A DNA stretch of 64,000 bases from Kiritimatiellia bacterium (GCA_024694365.1 JAILJX010000008.1:1-64000); one strand, 5' to 3'; counted from the first letter of the stretch, positions 26,945 to 35,967 are shown. Made by a program: numbers and translations. Notes: generated by a model not told the origin, from the sequence alone.

Positions 26945-26973
26945 TTGCGTTTCCGCCGAAAATTTGATATAAT
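26945..26973 (+). promoter_or_regulatory. Promoter with -35 and extended -10
   Basis: TTGCGT (26945-26950) and TGA-TATAAT (hexamer 26968-26973) are separated by 17 bp, one of the few promoters here with a recognisable -35. Transcription from about 26980 gives a 45-base leader with AAGGAG before ATG 27025, fitting a strongly expressed glycolytic gene. Confidence 0.75.
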
Positions 26974-27024
26974 TGCGCCCAAATTTCCCTCATTAGGGGG
27001 TTTAAACATAAGGAGAAACCTAAA

Positions 27025-28023
27025 ATGGTCAGCTACAAGAAGCTTGGTCTCGTAAACACCAAGAAAATGTTCGCCAAGGCGGTCAAGGGCGGTTATGCCA
27101 TCCCCGCGTTCAACTTCAATACGATGGAGCAGATGCAGGCCATCGTCCAGGCAGCGGTCGAGACCAAGTCTCCCGTGATCATGCAGGTCTCCAAGGGTGC
27201 GCGCAAGTATGCGAACCCGACGATTCTCCGCTACATGGCTGAAGGCGCCGTCCAGTATGCCAAGGAGCTTGGCTGCAAGAAGCCCCAGATCGTCCTCCAT
27301 CTCGATCACGGTGACAGCTACGAGACGTGCAAGAGCTGCATCGACTCCGGTTTTTCGTCCGTCATGATCGACGGCAGCTCCCTTCCTTTCAAGGAGAACA
27401 TCAAGCTCACGAAGAAGGTCGTGACATACGCCCACAAGCACGATGTCACGGTCGAGGCCGAGCTTGGCGTTCTCGCCGGCGTTGAGGACGAGGTGCAGGC
27501 GGCCGAGAGCCACTACACCAAGCCTGAGGAAGTCATCGAGTTCGCGACCAAGACAGGCTGCGATTCGCTCGCGATCTCCATCGGCACCAGCCACGGTGCT
27601 TACAAGTTCACGCCCGAGCAGTGCACGCGCGATCCCAAGACCGGCAAGCTCGTTCCGCCGCCGCTCGCGTTCGACGTCCTGCGCGCGATCGAAAAGAAGC
27701 TCCCCGGCTTCCCGATCGTCCTCCATGGTTCCTCCAGTGTTCCGCAGGAGCATGTCGACACGATCAACAAGTTCGGCGGCAAGCTTCCCGACGCGGTCGG
27801 CATCCCCGAGGAGCAGCTCCGCAAGGCCGCGAAGAGCGCCGTCTGCAAGATCAACATCGACAGCGACTCCCGCCTTGCGATGACTGCGGCCATCCGCCGC
27901 CACTTCGCCGAGCATCCCGAGCACTTCGATCCCCGCCAGTACCTCACTCCCGCGCGCGATGCGATGAAGGAGATGTACGTGCACAAGATCGTGAAGGTCC
28001 TCGGCTCCAACAACAAGCTCTAA
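27025..28023 (+). CDS. fba: Class II fructose-1,6-bisphosphate aldolase
   Basis: This 332-residue protein shows class II aldolase features. These are AIPAFNFNTMEQMQAI near the N-terminus, HLDHGDSYETC with the zinc-binding His and catalytic Asp, EAELGVLAG, SIGTSHGAYKF with a zinc His, LHGSSSVP and NIDSDSRLAMT. It interconverts fructose-1,6-bisphosphate with dihydroxyacetone phosphate and glyceraldehyde-3-phosphate. The consistent use of C-ending codons suggests high expression. purM follows after 23 bases. Confidence 0.95.
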   Translation: MVSYKKLGLVNTKKMFAKAVKGGYAIPAFNFNTMEQMQAIVQAAVETKSPVIMQVSKGARKYANPTILRYMAEGAVQYAKELGCKKPQIVLHLDHGDSYETCKSCIDSGFSSVMIDGSSLPFKENIKLTKKVVTYAHKHDVTVEAELGVLAGVEDEVQAAESHYTKPEEVIEFATKTGCDSLAISIGTSHGAYKFTPEQCTRDPKTGKLVPPPLAFDVLRAIEKKLPGFPIVLHGSSSVPQEHVDTINKFGGKLPDAVGIPEEQLRKAAKSAVCKINIDSDSRLAMTAAIRRHFAEHPEHFDPRQYLTPARDAMKEMYVHKIVKVLGSNNKL

Positions 28024-28046
28024 TTCCAGAAAACCGGAGAGAATCC

Positions 28047-29087
28047 ATGCCCAAAGAATCGAAATCGGCCTATGCGCAGGCTGGCGTCAACATCGACGTC
28101 AAGATGAATGCGGTCGGCTCCATCAAGCAGATGGTCGCCGCGACGAAGACGGCAAACGTCATCGGCAACATCGGCGCGTTCGGCGGTCTCCACAAAATTC
28201 CGACGGGCAAGGATATGATCCTCGTCGCGTCGACCGATGGTGTCGGCACAAAGCTCAAGGTCGCCGCGATGATGAACAAGCACGACACTGTCGGGCAGGA
28301 TATCGTCAACCATTGCGTGAACGACATCCTCGTGCAGGGCGCGAAACCGCTGTTTTTCATGGATTACGTCGGAACCTCCAAGGTCGATCCGATGCAGTTC
28401 AAGAACGTGGTTTCGGGCCTCTGCAAGGCTTGCAAAGAGAACCACATGGCGCTTCTCGGCGGCGAAACCGCCGAGATGCCCGGTCTCTATCCCGCAGGCG
28501 AGTACGACCTCGTCGGGACGATCGTCGGGTGCGTGAAGCGCAGCCAGCTCGTTACCGGGAAGTCGATCCGCGCGGGGGACATGATCATAGGCTTCCCTTC
28601 GGGCGGCCTCCAGACCAACGGCTTTTCTCTCGCCCGCCGCGTCATTTTCGATCTCTGCCAGTATTCCTGGCAGGACAAACTTCCCGGGACGAATCAGACT
28701 TTCGGCGATGCGCTGCTCGCCGTCCACCGCAGCTTCCTCAAGCCCGTGGCCAAGCTTCTTGAGCGCAAGGTCAGGATTTCCGGCATGGCCCACATCACGG
28801 GCGGAGGCTTCCCCGACAACATTCCGCGCGTTCTTCCCAAGGCCGTCAACGCGGAGATCGACCGCGCCTCCTGGGAAGTCCCGACCATCTTCAAGTTCAT
28901 CCAGAACCAGGGCAAGGTCGACCGCGACGAAATGTATCGCGTCTTCAACATGGGCATCGGGTTTGTCGTCATAATCCCGAAGAACCAGATGGAGAAGGCG
29001 ACAAACATTCTCAAGGCCCAGCATCAGCCCTATAGCGTGATCGGCGTGATTCGCAAGGGAACGGGCATCGTCACCTACAAGAATTGA
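28047..29087 (+). CDS. purM: Phosphoribosylformylglycinamidine cyclo-ligase (AIR synthetase)
   Basis: This 346-residue protein has the PurM pattern: STDGVGTKLKVA, DIVNHCVNDILVQGAKPLFFMDY, LLGGETAEMPGLYP, GFPSGGLQTNGFSL and HITGGGFPDNIPR. It makes aminoimidazole ribonucleotide in purine synthesis using ATP. The start is ATG 28047 with CCGGAGAG upstream. It sits between aldolase and a phosphodiesterase gene, probably in one transcript. Confidence 0.95.
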   Translation: MPKESKSAYAQAGVNIDVKMNAVGSIKQMVAATKTANVIGNIGAFGGLHKIPTGKDMILVASTDGVGTKLKVAAMMNKHDTVGQDIVNHCVNDILVQGAKPLFFMDYVGTSKVDPMQFKNVVSGLCKACKENHMALLGGETAEMPGLYPAGEYDLVGTIVGCVKRSQLVTGKSIRAGDMIIGFPSGGLQTNGFSLARRVIFDLCQYSWQDKLPGTNQTFGDALLAVHRSFLKPVAKLLERKVRISGMAHITGGGFPDNIPRVLPKAVNAEIDRASWEVPTIFKFIQNQGKVDRDEMYRVFNMGIGFVVIIPKNQMEKATNILKAQHQPYSVIGVIRKGTGIVTYKN

Positions 29088-29107
29088 TCCCCGTGAGTGC
29101 CGCCGCT

Positions 29108-29623
29108 ATGCGCATCCTGTTCATAAGCGACGTACACGGAGTGCCTTCCACGCTTGAGACGGCACTCAAGGCAGGTGATGCTTTGGGTTGGGACCGGTTG
29201 GTGCTGTTGGGCGATCTTCTTTATCATGGTCCGCGCAACGGCGTTCCCGATTTTTACAATCCCGTCAAGGTCGTCGAGATCCTGAACTCGCTGAAGGACA
29301 GGATCGTCGCCGTTCGCGGCAATTGCGATGCCGAAGTCGATCAGATGCTTCTCGAGTTCCCCATGATGGGGGACTATTCGGTCTTGGAGGCGGGGAAGGA
29401 GACTTTTTTCCTGACCCATGGCCATATCTGGAATGAATACCGGCTTCCCCCTCTGGGCATGGGGTCCGTTCTGGCCTATGGCCATACGCATATTCCGGAG
29501 CTGAAAAAGCTCGAATGTGGGCTTACGGTTTTCAATCCCGGCTCGGTTTCGCTTCCCAAAGGCGGCTCCTCCCGGTCGTTCGGATATTTCAACGGCAGCG
29601 AACTTGGGATATATTCTATATGA
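29108..29623 (+). CDS. YfcE-type metallophosphodiesterase
   Basis: This 171-residue protein is a calcineurin-like phosphoesterase of the YfcE/MJ0936 group. It has the metal ligands ILFISDVHG, the GDLLYHGPRN block, VRGNCDAEVD, FLTHGH and YGHTHIPEL, closing with NPGSVSLPKGG. It hydrolyses phosphodiesters such as bis-pNPP in vitro; the natural substrate is unknown. ATG 29108 is the first ATG in frame and starts directly with the conserved strand. It overlaps the next gene by four bases (ATGA). Confidence 0.9.
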   Translation: MRILFISDVHGVPSTLETALKAGDALGWDRLVLLGDLLYHGPRNGVPDFYNPVKVVEILNSLKDRIVAVRGNCDAEVDQMLLEFPMMGDYSVLEAGKETFFLTHGHIWNEYRLPPLGMGSVLAYGHTHIPELKKLECGLTVFNPGSVSLPKGGSSRSFGYFNGSELGIYSI

Positions 29624-29940
29624 AAGTGCCTGAGGGGAAAACCATCATTCTTACGATCGTGTCCCATCAGATGAAGGATGAGCGGCTCAGGTGGGCGGTC
29701 AACATCACATTCAAAGGCGGGCTGGAGGGGTCGGACGCCATTCTGCCGATAACGGTCGAAGATGGACTCGGCCAACCGATCCCGGCCGCGGTCTTTGAAT
29801 TCGCCGGAAAGGATTTGCGCGTCAGGGACGGGAAGTCGTCCATGACATACGGCGACTTCATCAAGGGCAAGCACAAGCCGGGAATATGGCTGAAGCGCCG
29901 CGGGGAAGAGCCCGTCCCCGGATCTCTCACATTCGCATAG
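29620..29940 (+). CDS. Hypothetical protein, 106 residues
   Basis: I do not recognise this protein. It is predicted to be beta-rich and soluble, with no signal peptide or membrane segment, and ends shortly after a basic KRRGEEP segment. Its start overlaps the phosphodiesterase stop (ATGA), and its stop abuts AGGAGGGG of the sigma-like gene. It therefore lies in the middle of a coupled three-gene set. The overlap and codon pattern are the evidence that it is real. Confidence 0.65.
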   Translation: MKVPEGKTIILTIVSHQMKDERLRWAVNITFKGGLEGSDAILPITVEDGLGQPIPAAVFEFAGKDLRVRDGKSSMTYGDFIKGKHKPGIWLKRRGEEPVPGSLTFA

Positions 29941-29951
29941 GAGGGGCTGTC

Positions 29952-30551
29952 ATGGCAGAACTTACCGACCATGAGTGGTACGAGCTCGTCAAGGCAGGCG
30001 AAGACGCAGGGTGGAAGCTCGTGTGGGAAAGGGTCGTGGAGCCCGAATCGACGGCCATGCGCAGCGCAGAACTCATGAAGCGCTACTCGATAACCGCGGG
30101 CGATTTGATGGGGATGCTTTACGACGAGATGATCGGACGGAGGAAAATCGATCTCTACCGCGACGATGGAGGCAGCTTGCAGGGGTGGCTGAGGCGCTAT
30201 GTCAGAGGGTTCATACTCAATGCCGACCCCAACAAGCACGGCGAAATCTCGATCGACGGCGTCCATCCCGACGCCGAGAATGGCCATATGGGGCTGGAAG
30301 TCCCCGTCGATGACATCAAGATGACGCGAAACGAGGTTTGGAACATGACCCACCTTTGTTTCAGGGATTTGTGGAACAACGACCCCGAAAGAGCGCTTGT
30401 ACTCCTCTTGAAGACGCGCTTTCACCTCTCCAGCGAGGAGGTCCGCGATTTTCTGGACGTCTCTTCGGTTGCGAATGTCGATCAAATCTTCTCAAGATCG
30501 GTGAAATTCATGCGAAATGCGTGGGGCGAGAGGGACAGGAAAGGTTTTTGA
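29952..30551 (+). CDS. Sigma-70-like (ECF-type) regulator, tentative
   Basis: This 199-residue protein has a layout resembling an ECF sigma factor. A helical region with RKIDLYRDDGGSLQGWLRRYV recalls region 2 (the L-x-x-W-L-x-x-I core). A C-terminal helix-turn-helix, ERALVLLLKTRFHLSSEEV then FLDVSSVANVDQIFSRSVK, recalls region 4. The start has a strong AGGAGGGG. No anti-sigma gene is adjacent. The next gene encodes a small exported Gly/His-rich protein that could be its target. The assignment rests on pattern only, and a non-sigma helix-turn-helix protein is possible. Confidence 0.55.
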   Translation: MAELTDHEWYELVKAGEDAGWKLVWERVVEPESTAMRSAELMKRYSITAGDLMGMLYDEMIGRRKIDLYRDDGGSLQGWLRRYVRGFILNADPNKHGEISIDGVHPDAENGHMGLEVPVDDIKMTRNEVWNMTHLCFRDLWNNDPERALVLLLKTRFHLSSEEVRDFLDVSSVANVDQIFSRSVKFMRNAWGERDRKGF

Positions 30552-30634
30552 AAAATATTTGTCAGTTTTTTCTCCATGGACTTCCTAACCATGTGTAACC
30601 CGCAAAAGCGGAGAAAGAAAAACGAGGTGATGAT

Positions 30635-31144
30635 ATGAACAAGATGAAAACGATAATGGTTGTCGCGATCGCGACTGTGATGGTCGGAGGGACGTGCTTC
30701 GCCCGGGGCCATCATGGATCCCGCGGGGGATTCGGCGACCGTCACGGAGGATACAGCTATCGCGGCGGATACGGTCATCGCGGCGGCATCGTCATCCGCA
30801 GCACCGGTCACGGGCATCACCGTGGCTGCGGCGGATGGGGCCGCGGCGGCAGAAACTTCTGGCCCGGGTTCGTCGGCGGCGTTGTCGGCGGACTTCTTAC
30901 GGATGCCGTCATAGGCCCGAGGCCGATCGTCTCCACAGCCCCGGTGGTTGTCACCCCGGCCCCTGTGGTGACTCCGGCGCCGGTCGTCGTCCAGCAGCCG
31001 GTCGTCGTGCAGACCCAGCCGGTGTACACCACGCAGAACGTCTGGGTCGAGGGGCGCTATGTCGACCGTGTGCAGGCCAACGGGTCCGTGATCCGCGTCT
31101 GGGAGCCCGGCCACTACGAACAGCGGCAAGTGCTGCTGCAGTGA
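30635..31144 (+). CDS. Exported Gly/His-rich protein with W-x-x-G-x-Y motif
   Basis: This 169-residue protein has a signal peptide ending CFA and a Gly/His/Arg-rich segment (residues about 25-70). A small glycine-zipper-like helix (WPGFVGGVVGGLLTDAVIG) is followed by a Pro/Val repeat (TPAPVV type). The end is NVWVEGRYVDRVQANG...RVWEPGHYEQ, the W-x-x-G-x-Y/H-x repeat seen in envelope stress proteins. It is probably anchored in or spans the outer envelope. It lies 83 bases after the sigma-like gene, with a CATGG/CCATG hairpin and GAGGTGAT between them. Confidence 0.75.
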   Translation: MNKMKTIMVVAIATVMVGGTCFARGHHGSRGGFGDRHGGYSYRGGYGHRGGIVIRSTGHGHHRGCGGWGRGGRNFWPGFVGGVVGGLLTDAVIGPRPIVSTAPVVVTPAPVVTPAPVVVQQPVVVQTQPVYTTQNVWVEGRYVDRVQANGSVIRVWEPGHYEQRQVLLQ

Positions 31145-31165
31145 TGGACGGGACACGCCGCAATA

Positions 31166-31174
31166 TGGTATAAT
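31166..31174 (+). promoter_or_regulatory. Extended -10 promoter, leaderless or one-base leader
   Basis: TGG-TATAAT ends at 31174, placing +1 at 31181, one base before ATG 31182. There is no ribosome binding site. Confidence 0.7.
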
Positions 31175-31181
31175 ATCATGC

Positions 31182-32681
31182 ATGTACCGTAATCGGCTTT
31201 TGACAATAACCGCGTTCGCCGTCTGCCTTGCCGGGTTTTCCGTCCCGGCGGCGGGCGACGAATCGTCTTTTCTGGACGATGCGTTGTCGGAGGCGCTGGC
31301 CGAGACGGAACAGCCCGATGCCGGATCTCCGGCCGCCGCCGACCCCGCGCAGCCCCAGTCCGCTCCGGCGGAACCCGCTTCCGAAAGCGCGCCGGCGGAA
31401 AGCGGGCAGGTCGACGGCTTCATTCTCATGCCGCGCGTTTTCCGCCTTGAGCACGCCAATGCGGCCGAGGTCGCCGAACGGTTCAACGAGACATGGAGCG
31501 GCGACTTCGGAGGTACATGGAAGGTCTCCAAAATAGCCCAGGCGTTTCCCGAGGCGAACGCCGTGATGGTCACGGCGCCCAAAGCCGTTCTTGACGCGTG
31601 CGAGGAGGCCGTGCGCCAGCTTGACGTGGACGTCCCGCAGGTCTACATCGAGGCCAGGTTTGTGGAGCTGGCCAACAACGCGTCGCACAAGCTCGGCATA
31701 GACTGGCAGATGCTCGACGGCATGAAAGCCTCCCTGTCGTTGGATGCCGGGCTCAACGAGCGCAAGGTGAAGGGCGTTTCGACCTACACCAGCGCCGACA
31801 GCACATATACGATTTCATCCGACGGGGGGCGCTCCACGGCCAACCTTTCGTACGTCAACGCGACTCTGGGGATGTCCGATCTTTACCTGATCCTCCGGGC
31901 TCTCGAGTCGTCGGAGGACGCCCGCACGTTCTCCAATCCCAAGATCATCGTCTCTTCGGGAAAGAAGGCCACCGTCGACATGACGACTAAGTATCCGAAC
32001 GTCAAGATATCGGCGAAGCGAACGACGAATTCCGGCGGCGACTCCCTCGACCTTGACATGCAGATGGCGGCGATCCCGGGCGAAGACAAGCTCATGTTCG
32101 CCAAAGAGGCGTTCTTCAGCTGGGGCATCGCGCTTGACGTTACGCCAAGAATCGGCACGAACGGGCTCATCAACGTGCAGATCGTGCCTACCATCTCCTC
32201 ACGCTCCGACTGGGTCGTGTCGGGTACGTCTTCGGACGAATCGGACGGCGGAACCATTTCGGCCAAATACCCGGTGATCGACGTGCAGCGGCTCGTCACG
32301 GAATTCAACATGGCCAGCGGAACGACGGCTGTCATAGGCGGGCTTTCTCTCACTGTCGAAACGCAGAAGGACAACGGCATTCCGTTCCTCAGGGACATCT
32401 GGTGGATCGGCCCGAGGCTGTTCGGGTCGAAAATCCGCGTGAAGGAGCAGCGCGAAATCGTGGTCTTCGTCACGGTTGGCCTTGTAGATCCCCACCACGT
32501 CGAGAAGGACGCGGCGCTTCCCAGGAATGCCGTTCTGGGCCGACAGTACGTCGAAGGCGTAAGGCGCGAACCGGGCGAACGCAGAAGGCGTCACGTGGAG
32601 GGCCTTGATTCTCTCGACCTGAGGCCTTTGGAAGAGCAATACAACGATCCAACCAAACGAAAGGAAGAAAACAACCAATGA
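31182..32681 (+). CDS. Secretin-family outer-membrane protein, short form
   Basis: This 499-residue protein has a signal peptide, an Ala/Pro/Glu linker and one N-domain (about residues 78-148, FRLEHANAAEVAERF to VRQLDVDVPQVYIEARFVEL). The secretin beta-domain (about 150-430) includes FSNPKIIVSSGKKA, DVTPRI, GGLSLTVETQKDNGIPFLRDI and REIVVFVTVGLVDP. Secretins form the outer-membrane pore of type II secretion and type IV pili. Having only one N-domain and no neighbouring secretion genes is unusual and suggests a stand-alone or moonlighting pore. The next gene overlaps by ATGA. Confidence 0.88.
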   Translation: MYRNRLLTITAFAVCLAGFSVPAAGDESSFLDDALSEALAETEQPDAGSPAAADPAQPQSAPAEPASESAPAESGQVDGFILMPRVFRLEHANAAEVAERFNETWSGDFGGTWKVSKIAQAFPEANAVMVTAPKAVLDACEEAVRQLDVDVPQVYIEARFVELANNASHKLGIDWQMLDGMKASLSLDAGLNERKVKGVSTYTSADSTYTISSDGGRSTANLSYVNATLGMSDLYLILRALESSEDARTFSNPKIIVSSGKKATVDMTTKYPNVKISAKRTTNSGGDSLDLDMQMAAIPGEDKLMFAKEAFFSWGIALDVTPRIGTNGLINVQIVPTISSRSDWVVSGTSSDESDGGTISAKYPVIDVQRLVTEFNMASGTTAVIGGLSLTVETQKDNGIPFLRDIWWIGPRLFGSKIRVKEQREIVVFVTVGLVDPHHVEKDAALPRNAVLGRQYVEGVRREPGERRRRHVEGLDSLDLRPLEEQYNDPTKRKEENNQ

Positions 32682-33706
32682 AGACGAAACTCCTCTTCGC
32701 CGCTCTTGCCGCGGCGATCTCGGCAGGCTCCGCCATGGCGGACAAGGTTACGCTCAAGTCCGGTTCCGTCCTTACGGGCTCCGCCGGCACGTTCGAGGGC
32801 GATGCGCTGAATTTCGCATCGGACGATCTCGGGGACATGAAGATTCCCGTGGATAAGATCGCTTCGCTCGAATCCGACGCGAAGCACGTGATAGAGTACG
32901 TCGACAGGAGCCGCGAGAGCGACAAGTCCGTGACCGTCAAGGACGGCGACTACGTCGTCGACGGACAAAAGCTCGACAAGTCCAAGGTCAAGGCCATCGA
33001 TCCCGGCGTCGAGACGTGGCATGGTTCGGTCAACGTCGCCTACGAGTCCAACCGCGGAAACACGTACAAGAACAACGCGACCGTCCTCGCCGACATCTCC
33101 CGCCGCTGGGAAGAGGACCGCGTGAAAGCCAATTTCGGCTACTACTACTCCGAGACGGGAACGTCGAAGCAGGACAAGGAAAAATCGACCGACCGCTGGG
33201 AGGTCGAGGGTCAGCACGACCACTTCTGGTCCGAGAAGTTCTATTCGTACGAGAACGGAAAGTACGAGCAGGATGACATCGCCGGAATCGACTACCGCCT
33301 GAGGCTCGGCCTCGGCGTCGGCTACCAGTGGCTGGACAAGTTCAACGCCGAATCGACCGGCATCTGGAGCTTCAACCAGGAAGTCGGCGGCGCGTGGGTC
33401 AAGACGGACTACGTCCACAAGGACCCCGACGCGGACGACAGCTACGCTTCGCTGCGCTACGCCCATCACCTCAACTATGTGCCGAAATGGGCGACGGGCG
33501 TCGAGGTTTTCCACAACCTCGAGTACATGCCCCAGGTCGACGATTGGGAGAACTATCTCATGAAGGCGGATGTCGGCATCACGACGAAAATCATCTTCGA
33601 CTTCGACCTCATCGCGAAGATCGAGTGGGAGTACAACTCCCGTCCGAGCCTCGGGCGCAAGTCCAGCGACACGCGCTATATCGTCGGCCTCGGTTACAAG
33701 TGGTAA
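32678..33706 (+). CDS. DUF481 outer-membrane beta-barrel protein
   Basis: This 342-residue protein has a signal peptide ending AMA and an N-terminal beta domain (DKVTLKSGSVLTGSAGTFEG, IPVDKIASLESD) typical of proteins that precede DUF481/YdiY barrels. A C-terminal barrel begins WHGSVNVAYESNRGN, contains alternating aromatic strands and ends YIVGLGYKW with the terminal aromatic needed for BAM assembly. Codons are strongly biased to C-ending forms, suggesting abundance. It is translationally coupled to the secretin. Its cargo or role is unknown. Confidence 0.88.
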   Translation: MKTKLLFAALAAAISAGSAMADKVTLKSGSVLTGSAGTFEGDALNFASDDLGDMKIPVDKIASLESDAKHVIEYVDRSRESDKSVTVKDGDYVVDGQKLDKSKVKAIDPGVETWHGSVNVAYESNRGNTYKNNATVLADISRRWEEDRVKANFGYYYSETGTSKQDKEKSTDRWEVEGQHDHFWSEKFYSYENGKYEQDDIAGIDYRLRLGLGVGYQWLDKFNAESTGIWSFNQEVGGAWVKTDYVHKDPDADDSYASLRYAHHLNYVPKWATGVEVFHNLEYMPQVDDWENYLMKADVGITTKIIFDFDLIAKIEWEYNSRPSLGRKSSDTRYIVGLGYKW

Positions 33707-33724
33707 TCCGGAACGGGGCCGAGG

Positions 33725-35167
33725 GTGAGGATTGCGATCGCCTATCCGCCGCTTGAAAGCGGCAAGGGGGTTCCCCTCCTCACCCAGAACCGCCAGTTTC
33801 AGTGGTTTTCGCGGCCGACCTACATTTTCCCGGTCGTGCCCGCGACGGCGGCGACGATGCTGAAGAGGGATGGACACGCCGTCCTTTTCCTCGATGGCAT
33901 CGCCGCCGGAATGTCTCAAGGGGAATTCGACGGGCGGCTCGCCGCTTTCAGGCCCGATCTCATCGTCCTCGAGACGAAGACTCCCGTCGTAAAGCGGCAT
34001 TGGGCCTGGATAGATTCGCATGCGCAGTACCGAACGGTCCTTGTCGGCGACCATGTGACGGCGCTTCCCGGGGAGTCGATGTCCGCTTGCCGCGTCGAGG
34101 CGATCCTCACCGGCGGCGACTGGGATTTTCTTCTCTCGAACTACGCGTCGGCCTGCGGCGACGCCTCGAAGTACGAGCCGGGGATATGGTACCGCGATGG
34201 CGGTGCCGTGAAGAACACGGGCCGTTTCCGCCTCGACCACGATCTCGATTCCGCCCCTTGGATAGACCGCGATCTCGTGCATTGGGAGCTTTACGCGAAG
34301 AAAAACGGCAACTTCAAGCGCACTCCTGGAACTTACATAATGTCCGGACGCGACTGCTGGCATGCGAAATGCACTTTCTGCAGCTGGACGACCCTCTACC
34401 CGACCTACCGCACGCGCGATCCGGTCGATGTCGTCGACGAGATCGAGATGCTCGTCGGCAAGTACGGCATAAAAGAGCTTATGGACGATTCGGGCTCGCT
34501 TCCTGTCGGGAAGTGGCTTGAGACGTTCTGCAACGAACTCATCCGCCGCGGACTCCACCGGAAGCTGCGCATCGATTGCAACATGCGCTTCGGACGCCTC
34601 GGATACGAAGACTACGTCCTGATGCGCAAGGCCGGATTCAGGCTTGTGCTGTTCGGGGTCGAGTCCGCCAACCAATCCACGCTCGACCGTTTCTGCAAGG
34701 CCCTTAAGGTGGAGGACGTGGAAAAGGGGGCTGAATGGGCTTCGAAGGCCGGGCTTTCCGTGCATCTTACTTTCATGTTCGGCCATGCGTGGGAGGGTCC
34801 GGCCGAAATCGAAAACACGGTGCGACTTGCGCGCCGGCTTCTTGCGGACGGTCACGCGGCCACCTTGCAGTGCACGCTTACCGTCCCGTATCCGGGAACG
34901 CCGCTTTTCAGGGAGCTTAAGGAGAAGGACGGCCTCGCGACGCTCGACTGGGACGAATACGATCAGCGGCGCACGGTGACCAGAACGCCTCTCGCGACCG
35001 AGGATGAGATAAAATCGGCCATCAGGCGCGTCTACCGCGGATTCCTACAGCCGCGCGCGCTGTGGCACGTTTTCCGCCGCAACCTTTTCGACTTCTCGTT
35101 CTATTACAGGGGCTTCCGATACCTCCTTGGGCATCTCATGGATTTCCGCGGCGGACGAAACGGATGA
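33725..35167 (+). CDS. B12-binding-type radical SAM protein with CX4CX2C cluster motif
   Basis: This 480-residue protein starts at GTG 33725. The N-terminal domain (residues about 1-150) has the Rossmann-like layout of B12-binding radical SAM proteins (RIAIAYPP start, LKRDGHAVLFLDG), but no clear D-x-H-x-x-G cobalamin motif is seen. The radical SAM core follows with DCWHAKCTFCSW. C211, C216 and C219 form CX4CX2C instead of the canonical CX3CX2C. Further blocks are LMDDSGSLPVG and LVLFGVESANQSTLDR. The substrate is probably a lipid or envelope component, judging by the overlapping glycosyltransferase gene. Confidence 0.82.
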   Translation: MRIAIAYPPLESGKGVPLLTQNRQFQWFSRPTYIFPVVPATAATMLKRDGHAVLFLDGIAAGMSQGEFDGRLAAFRPDLIVLETKTPVVKRHWAWIDSHAQYRTVLVGDHVTALPGESMSACRVEAILTGGDWDFLLSNYASACGDASKYEPGIWYRDGGAVKNTGRFRLDHDLDSAPWIDRDLVHWELYAKKNGNFKRTPGTYIMSGRDCWHAKCTFCSWTTLYPTYRTRDPVDVVDEIEMLVGKYGIKELMDDSGSLPVGKWLETFCNELIRRGLHRKLRIDCNMRFGRLGYEDYVLMRKAGFRLVLFGVESANQSTLDRFCKALKVEDVEKGAEWASKAGLSVHLTFMFGHAWEGPAEIENTVRLARRLLADGHAATLQCTLTVPYPGTPLFRELKEKDGLATLDWDEYDQRRTVTRTPLATEDEIKSAIRRVYRGFLQPRALWHVFRRNLFDFSFYYRGFRYLLGHLMDFRGGRNG

Positions 35168-35922
35168 AAATCACTCTCGTCACAGTCTGCTACAGAAGCG
35201 CACGCGTGATACGCACCGCATTCGAGAGCGTCCTGGCGCAAAAGGGGGCCGATCTGGAGTATATCGTCGTCGACGGGGGCAGCGACGACGGTACTGTTGA
35301 AATCATCAGGGAGTACGAGCCGAAGTTCGGCGGGAGGATGCGCTGGATCTCCGGACCTGACGAAGGGATGTATGACGCCATCAACAAGGGCGTGGCCATG
35401 TCGACGGGGGATGCGATCGGGATACTGAACGCCGACGACAGGCTCGACGGCGAAGATGCCCTGGCCGCCGTTTCGGCGTCGTTTGCGGACGGAATAGACG
35501 CGATATACGGGGACGTGAGATTCGTGCGCGGCGAAAGCCTCGAAACCGTCAGGTACTATTCGTCGAAGAGATGGCGGCCGTGGATGCACAACTGGGGCTT
35601 CATGCCTGCGCATCCGTCCGTGTATGTCAGGCGGGAGGTGTTTGCGCGCTGCGGCGGCTACCGGCTCGGCTACGACATAAGCGCGGATTTCGAATGGATG
35701 GTAAGGATATTCTGCCGCGGACGCGTCCGCTCGCTCTACGTGCCGAGGTGCTTCGTCACGATGCGCCTCGGGGGGAAGTCCACCGCGGGGTTGAAGGCGA
35801 TGTGGAAGCTGAACGCGGAGAACGTCCGTGCCAACCGGGAGAACGGATACTTCTCGATAATGCCGATGATGGCGCCGAAGTACCTTTTCAAGATTTGGGG
35901 CTATGTGTTCAGGAAAGGGTGA
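35164..35922 (+). CDS. Family 2 glycosyltransferase
   Basis: This 252-residue GT-A enzyme has the nucleotide-sugar site ITLVTVCYRSARVI, EYIVVDGGSDDGT, the donor-binding DEGMYDAINKG and the metal motif NADDRLDG (D-x-D-like). It resembles WcaE-type GT2 enzymes of exopolysaccharide or lipid-linked sugar assembly. It has no membrane helices and is probably peripheral. ATG overlaps the radical SAM stop, and the gene ends the secretin-DUF481-rSAM-GT2 operon. Confidence 0.9.
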   Translation: MKITLVTVCYRSARVIRTAFESVLAQKGADLEYIVVDGGSDDGTVEIIREYEPKFGGRMRWISGPDEGMYDAINKGVAMSTGDAIGILNADDRLDGEDALAAVSASFADGIDAIYGDVRFVRGESLETVRYYSSKRWRPWMHNWGFMPAHPSVYVRREVFARCGGYRLGYDISADFEWMVRIFCRGRVRSLYVPRCFVTMRLGGKSTAGLKAMWKLNAENVRANRENGYFSIMPMMAPKYLFKIWGYVFRKG

Positions 35923-35948
35923 CGCGTCGGGCGAAGTGCGGGAAATTT

Positions 35949-35957
35949 TGGTATAAT
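35949..35957 (+). promoter_or_regulatory. Extended -10 promoter with very short leader
   Basis: TGG-TATAAT ends at 35957, so +1 is expected at 35964, four bases before the smc start. No ribosome binding site fits in such a leader. Confidence 0.7.
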
Positions 35958-35967
35958 ATACCTTCAC

